DNA of 64,000 nt, taken from NCBI GenBank assembly GCA_022749755.1, contig CM040451.1, forward strand, positions 2,680,871 through 2,744,870, written 5' to 3'. The translations under genes were made by a program, and so were the position numbers. Each line of letters starts with the position of its first letter. The first letter of the stretch is position 1. This DNA is from Azadirachta indica. Taxonomy: Eukaryota > Streptophyta > Magnoliopsida > Sapindales > Meliaceae. Of the stretch, positions 59,285-64,000 are shown in pieces. The notes below the pieces were generated by a model. It was not told where the DNA came from. It saw only the letters and a program-made list of their open reading frames with translations, and did no database searches.

Positions 59285-59720
59285 TGATTATGTTGTGATG
59301 ATAACTTTAAGTATAGCAACAATGTGGTCGAGATGATTACTAGTTAAGGTGACGATTTAAACATGATGATAATCTAGTGATGATAACAATCTAGTCAAGG
59401 TGAGAATTTAATTACAATGATAATATAGTAAAGATGATTAATTAAACACAATGACAACTTGATTATTGTGATAATGTAATCATGCTGACAATTTAAATAT
59501 GGTAACAATCCAGTCATGTTAACAAGTTAGGTACAGTCACAACTTAAACACGGTGATAACTTGGTCATGGTGACAATTTAGTCAAAGGGACAACCTAATC
59601 GTGATAACAACTAAGTCATTTTGACAATTTAGCGAGCTAATTATTGTGACAAGGAGGCTACCTCACAAAGGCAACCTAGACACAATGACAATACAATTAT
59701 GGTGATAATTTAGTTTTAAT
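59285..59720. repeat. Degenerate short-unit minisatellite (GGTGACAANTTAGTCAN-like)
   Basis: About 435 bases consist of diverged units of roughly 17-22 bases with the core GTGACAA (or ATGATAA) followed by TTTAGTCA-like sequence. Examples are CATGGTGACAATTTAGTCAA and AATGACAACTTGATTA. I estimate 20 or more units. No frame remains open across it. Confidence 0.75.
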
Positions 59721-59749
59721 GAAATATTGATGACGCGCATATGTTTGAT

Positions 59750-62600
59750 AACTTCCTCAATATAAATTAATACGAAGTATCTTATGATTAAATAAATTGA
59801 ATGCTGATGTAGTAGCATTGCTTCATCATATCCTTGTCCCTATTTTTTATTTAATTAATAAATTGTGGATGAGAATTAAATATAAACTATTTGATCTATA
59901 TATGCTGCGGCAATGCACCTAATAAATATATAATATACAATCTAATAATTGATAGAATTCGTCGCCAAATAAAATTAAAATTTATTCGTACAATACATAA
60001 GTAATCAAGGTTTATTTGTATATAATTAAAATTTTATTAAAAAAAATATATATTACTAAAAAAAATGAAATGACTTTTTTAGATTTATAGGCATGTTTTT
60101 GTAAATAATAAATATAACATATTAGGGCTTTTCTAAAAAAATTTTGAATTAAATCTAAATGGTTATTTAAGTCCGGGGTATTTGTTGATTTGGCAAACTT
60201 AGGGAGAAGTATTAATCAATCTGAAAAATGTGATGATGCAGTAAAATTATCTAATCACAACATGATGATATATTTTCTTCTTAAATTCATTTTTTCAATT
60301 AGTTTTGGATGGCTGTAAATAGAGTTAGAGTATATAATATTTTCTAAAATATACTGAAGCTTTTTTTTTCATCAAAATTAAATGTATAATATAAAAAAAT
60401 GTTGAATTTGCATAGAGGAGGCAAATGAGCTGTGATAGCTTGATTTAGCACAGGGATGACTCATGAATAGTGAAAGTAATCCAACATGGCGAGCACAATA
60501 GTTGGGTTGAGTTGGGTCGAGAACTCAAGCCTATGGGCCGAGTCCCACGAGCCCCAAACCAAAATTTGAGCTCAATTTAACCTCACTTTAAAAAAAATAT
60601 ATTACAATTATTTGAGTTCGAATTCAAGACTTAAAAAAAAAACAACCAATAATCTTACTAGTAAACCAACCTTAGTAACTAACTAAAATAAATAAATGAA
60701 ATATATTTAATAAAAAATACATATTTAATTTACCTTATTATTAAAAATATTATTTTTGAATTGTTATTATTCATATAAAATAATTATATAATCTTACCAT
60801 AATTTTATCTTTAACAATTGTTCAAATATAATTTTATTATAATTATTTTCTTCATAATTGTTGAAGGAACAATAATTTTTTTAATATTATAATTTTAAAT
60901 TTAATAAAATAAATATGATTATAAATATAATTATTTTTTTAAAAAAATAAACTTTAAAAAGTTTCAAAAAATATATTTAATTTTCACACATAATTTTTAT
61001 TATTTAACATTAATTCAATAATTTAAACTATATATAGATAGTTAAATCTGAATTATTTAAATTATAGAATTATTATTATATAAATAAAATAAAATTTGCA
61101 AAAATAAAGATTATATTGATAATAACCTCAAGTATCACAAAAATATATTTAAAATATTAAATTTATTGACTTGATTATATATTTAAAGGCTACAATTATC
61201 AAATTTTAATTTATCATCAAAAATATATTATCGATATTTAATTTTTTATACTTAAAATCACCATTTCACGTGAAAATTAATACAATAAAAAAAATAAATA
61301 TTTATTTTTTATAATTTAATTGTTGGAGAAAAGAGAATTCACAACAATTATCAATTTGATTGAGACAAATCATGCAAAATATTACAAGTAATAAAATTTT
61401 GTTAGAATAAAATATCAAATTTAATCGATACATTATTATAATATCTCTATTAACCTATATCAATAGAAAAATAAATATGTATAGTAGTAAATTATTATCT
61501 AATTTTTAATAGAATTGATAAATTTAGGGAAAAAATATATTAAATAAATATTAAACTTTTTATATTTTTTTTGATAATTTTTTAGAAAAATATTTTACTT
61601 TGTACATAAGAAAATTAAATCTAAAAGAAAATAAATTCTTTATTTTGTTAATCTTATATTACTATATTACAACAAATTAATTCATTAATTGAAAATTAAT
61701 TATTTTATTTGATATCAATTTATTACTTTTATTTTATCAAAATTTATTGTTCTAATTATTAAAAATTCTTTAATTTTGTTAGTTTTTTATTATTTTAACA
61801 AATTTCTTTATTAAGAAGATGAATTTAAAAAAATTCAAAATTTGGTTAAATTGAAATTTTGAAAACAATTATGAAGGACCTAATTAACTAAATTAAAAAA
61901 AAATTTATAATTTGCATTGTTTTCGTTTTTCAGAATCCAACCCAACATTAATAATTATGTTTGCAACAACTAAGTTTGGCGAAACAAAAATAATCGATTG
62001 ATATAAAAAAAATCAATAATAAAAAATTTTATGATATTAGGATAAAGAATTTCAGCATGAATAACTCATTTATTATGACCTTTAGATTTGAAAGAAAATT
62101 TTGGACCATTTATTTTACATAATAATAACTAACTTGTTATTATAATAATAGACACATCTTATCTATTACTTATGATAAATATATTTATATGAATTGATGA
62201 GAATCATATGTTAATTTGAAAATGTAAACATTATTATAATACTTGAGAATCAATAATATAATAAAATAACCCTATAACTAATATCCATTAATAAAAAAAG
62301 AAATAAGAATATCTGAAAACCAATAAATTGTGAGTGGAAAAAGTATATAAGTAATTATCCAATTATAAATAAAAAATTTTGAAAATGATAATTTAAAAAA
62401 AAATATAAATTAATCTAATTTTATAAAAATTGATATTAATGGTAAGGAACACAAAATTTAAGAAATTTTAAGCACATATAATGCAAATTCAATTAGGTAT
62501 AATAAGGATGATATTATTAAATTATTGACATTTACTATTTGTAAAATGATATTTTATCTAATATTATGTAATCAAGAGAAAAGAAAAGAATGAGAAAGGG
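59750..62600. other. AT-rich intergenic DNA, no gene seen
   Basis: 60500-60580 is a less AT-rich patch (GGGTTGAGTTGGGTCGAGAA, CTATGGGCCGAGTCCCACGA), probably repeat-derived. The rest is A/T runs without recognisable coding sequence. Confidence 0.4.
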
Positions 62601-62779
62601 AAAAAGACTGATACCCCTTTTAGGTTTAGTCTAATATTTCAAGACCTCCCTATATTTTGAAAATTTACTCGTTATATCTCACCGTTAATCAAAGTAACAG
62701 AAAATTTGGCTTTTGAGGGTAAAATGAAAATCTCACTGACAGAAATGTGAGAGCAAAAAAATCTGATACATGTACAGTA

Positions 62780-62998
62780 ATTTTTCTTTTTCAAGTTATT
62801 ATCTCCTTTTTTATCATCCTTTTTCTTTGTCCTCTTCTTGATGTACAAAATTTCTTTTTCCTTCTTTTTTATCATTTTTTTTTTGTGTCTTCATATGTGT
62901 TCTTCATGTAAAATATTTTTTTTTCCTTTTTTTCCCTTTTTTTCCGTCTTTTTCTTTTGTCTTCTTCAATTTTTTCTTTTTTTTTTTTTTTTTTTTTT
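62780..62998. repeat. Pyrimidine-rich tract ending in a run of about 22 T
   Basis: CTTTTT and TTCTTCTTC-type sequence over about 220 bases. The open frames on both strands here are low-complexity and not genes. Confidence 0.8.
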
Positions 62999-63239
62999 AC
63001 GTATTCTCCAAGCAAATCAAAAACTAGAACTAAATGAAATAAATCCAAAATAAAAAAATTTGGAATAAGAAGAAAACCCGAAATCATAACAAAATAAAAA
63101 GATTTGTAAACAAAACAAAAGAAGATTTGAACCAAATGAGATAAAATCCAGAAGATGGCCGCAGTACCAACCAAAGATGATGGCCGAATGTGGGGAGCTT
63201 AGCTTCATATGTGTTCTTCATGTACATTTTTTATGTTAC

Positions 63240-64000
63240 ATTTTCATTTGACAATTTAATATTAATTTACATATATTTCAATATATTTATATTTTTTATT
63301 TTATTTTTATAAAATTGATGTTCCTTTTTATTCTTTTATGCTGCCTTATTGCTATTTATTTTTAATTTTTAACTTTAACTTTTACAACTATTTTATTTTA
63401 TATATAAATTATATGTTATAATTTGACTTTTAATGTAAAATTACAAAATGTATATTTATAATTTTTACGTCATAATTATATTTTTTAAATTTTTTTAACA
63501 ACTATAGTTGTTATTTAACAATTTGATGTTAATTATATTTATTTCATTACAGTTTACATTTTTTTCTATTGTATTTATGAAATTAATGTCTCTTTTTTTA
63601 CCCTTTTATGTTGACATATTGTTTTTAATTTTAATTTTAATTTTTAACATTTACAAATATTTTATTTTTTATACAAGTTATACGTTATAATTTTTTTATG
63701 TGTACATTACAAATTTTATATGAACTTATAATTTTTATGTTATAATTATAATTTTTTTATTTTATTTACAACTATACTATTGTCATTTGATAATTTAATA
63801 TTGATTTACATATATTCACTGCATTTACATTTTTTATATTACGTTTATGAAATTGATATTTCCTTTTACTTTTTATATTGGTTTATTATTTTGTATTTTG
63901 TATTTTTAACTCTTATAAATATTTCATTTTATGTACAATTTATAGTTAAAATTTAACTTTTAATGTGTACAATATAAATTTTATGTGTACTTATAATTTT
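63240..64000. repeat. AT-rich tandem repeat, about 270-bp unit, runs off the window
   Basis: The anchor ACAATTTAATATTAATTTAC recurs at 63251, 63518 and 63790, spacings of about 267 and 272 bases. Each unit continues with ATGAAATTGATNTNTCTTTT, TTAACTTTTACAA and ATTTATATGTTATAA-like blocks. In reverse complement the unit matches the array at 15600-16620 (AAATATCAATTTTATAA, TGTAAATTAATATCAAAT). Confidence 0.7.

Noticed and set aside
62672..63208. Overlapping frames on both strands
   Set aside because: Driven by the pyrimidine tract and T run; Lys- or Phe-only low complexity.

Overview
The window looks like nuclear DNA of a flowering plant, probably a eudicot. It is very AT-rich. The few genes have short exons with GT-AG introns, and the families present (ankyrin/PGG membrane proteins, a PP2-type phloem lectin, a small heavy-metal-associated domain protein, a patatin-like lipase) are plant-typical. 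Remnants of Copia, probable Gypsy, hAT and Mutator-like elements fill much of the rest. I cannot name the species.

Layout. 0-2.5 kb: 3' part of an ankyrin/PGG gene (+). 3.5-6.4 kb: a hAT transposase scrap and an unidentified multi-exon gene or gene fragment (+). 7.4-10 kb: a decayed Copia LTR plus gag. 10-17 kb: dispersed repeats, a foldback element and a ~255-bp AT-rich tandem repeat. 18.1-18.8 kb: a complete 75-aa HMA-domain gene (+) with a hairpin repeat in intron 2. 23-24.1 kb: a second foldback element. 24.8-29 kb: three copies of a promoter-like segment, only one of which still drives a coding sequence, the PP2 lectin gene (-) at 27.1-27.7 kb. 29-33.2 kb and 34.7-39.6 kb: two copies of a segmental duplication carrying the same Copia pol/LTR remnant. 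A Mutator-like element sits only in the first copy and a probable solo LTR only in the second. A 5'-truncated patatin-like gene lies between them. 39.9-43.7 kb: a complete second ankyrin/PGG gene (-). 46.2-46.9 kb: another Copia gag remnant. 48-58 kb: multiple copies of a local repeat family, with a small gene coding a 26-residue tandem-repeat protein (-) at 52.3-52.6 kb. 59-64 kb: microsatellite, a degenerate minisatellite, and a ~270-bp AT-rich tandem repeat that runs off the window.

The two ankyrin/PGG genes share exon order and intron phases and are therefore paralogs about 37 kb apart in convergent orientation. Ankyrin/PGG and PP2 proteins are often linked to stress or defence responses, but nothing here shows they act together. 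Exon coordinates were worked out by eye from reading-frame continuity, splice-site consensus and phase agreement. The most informative structures are the reconstructed insertion histories in the 29-39.6 kb duplication and the tandem-repeat ORF at 52.3 kb. I see no convincing evidence of a wholly new molecular system.
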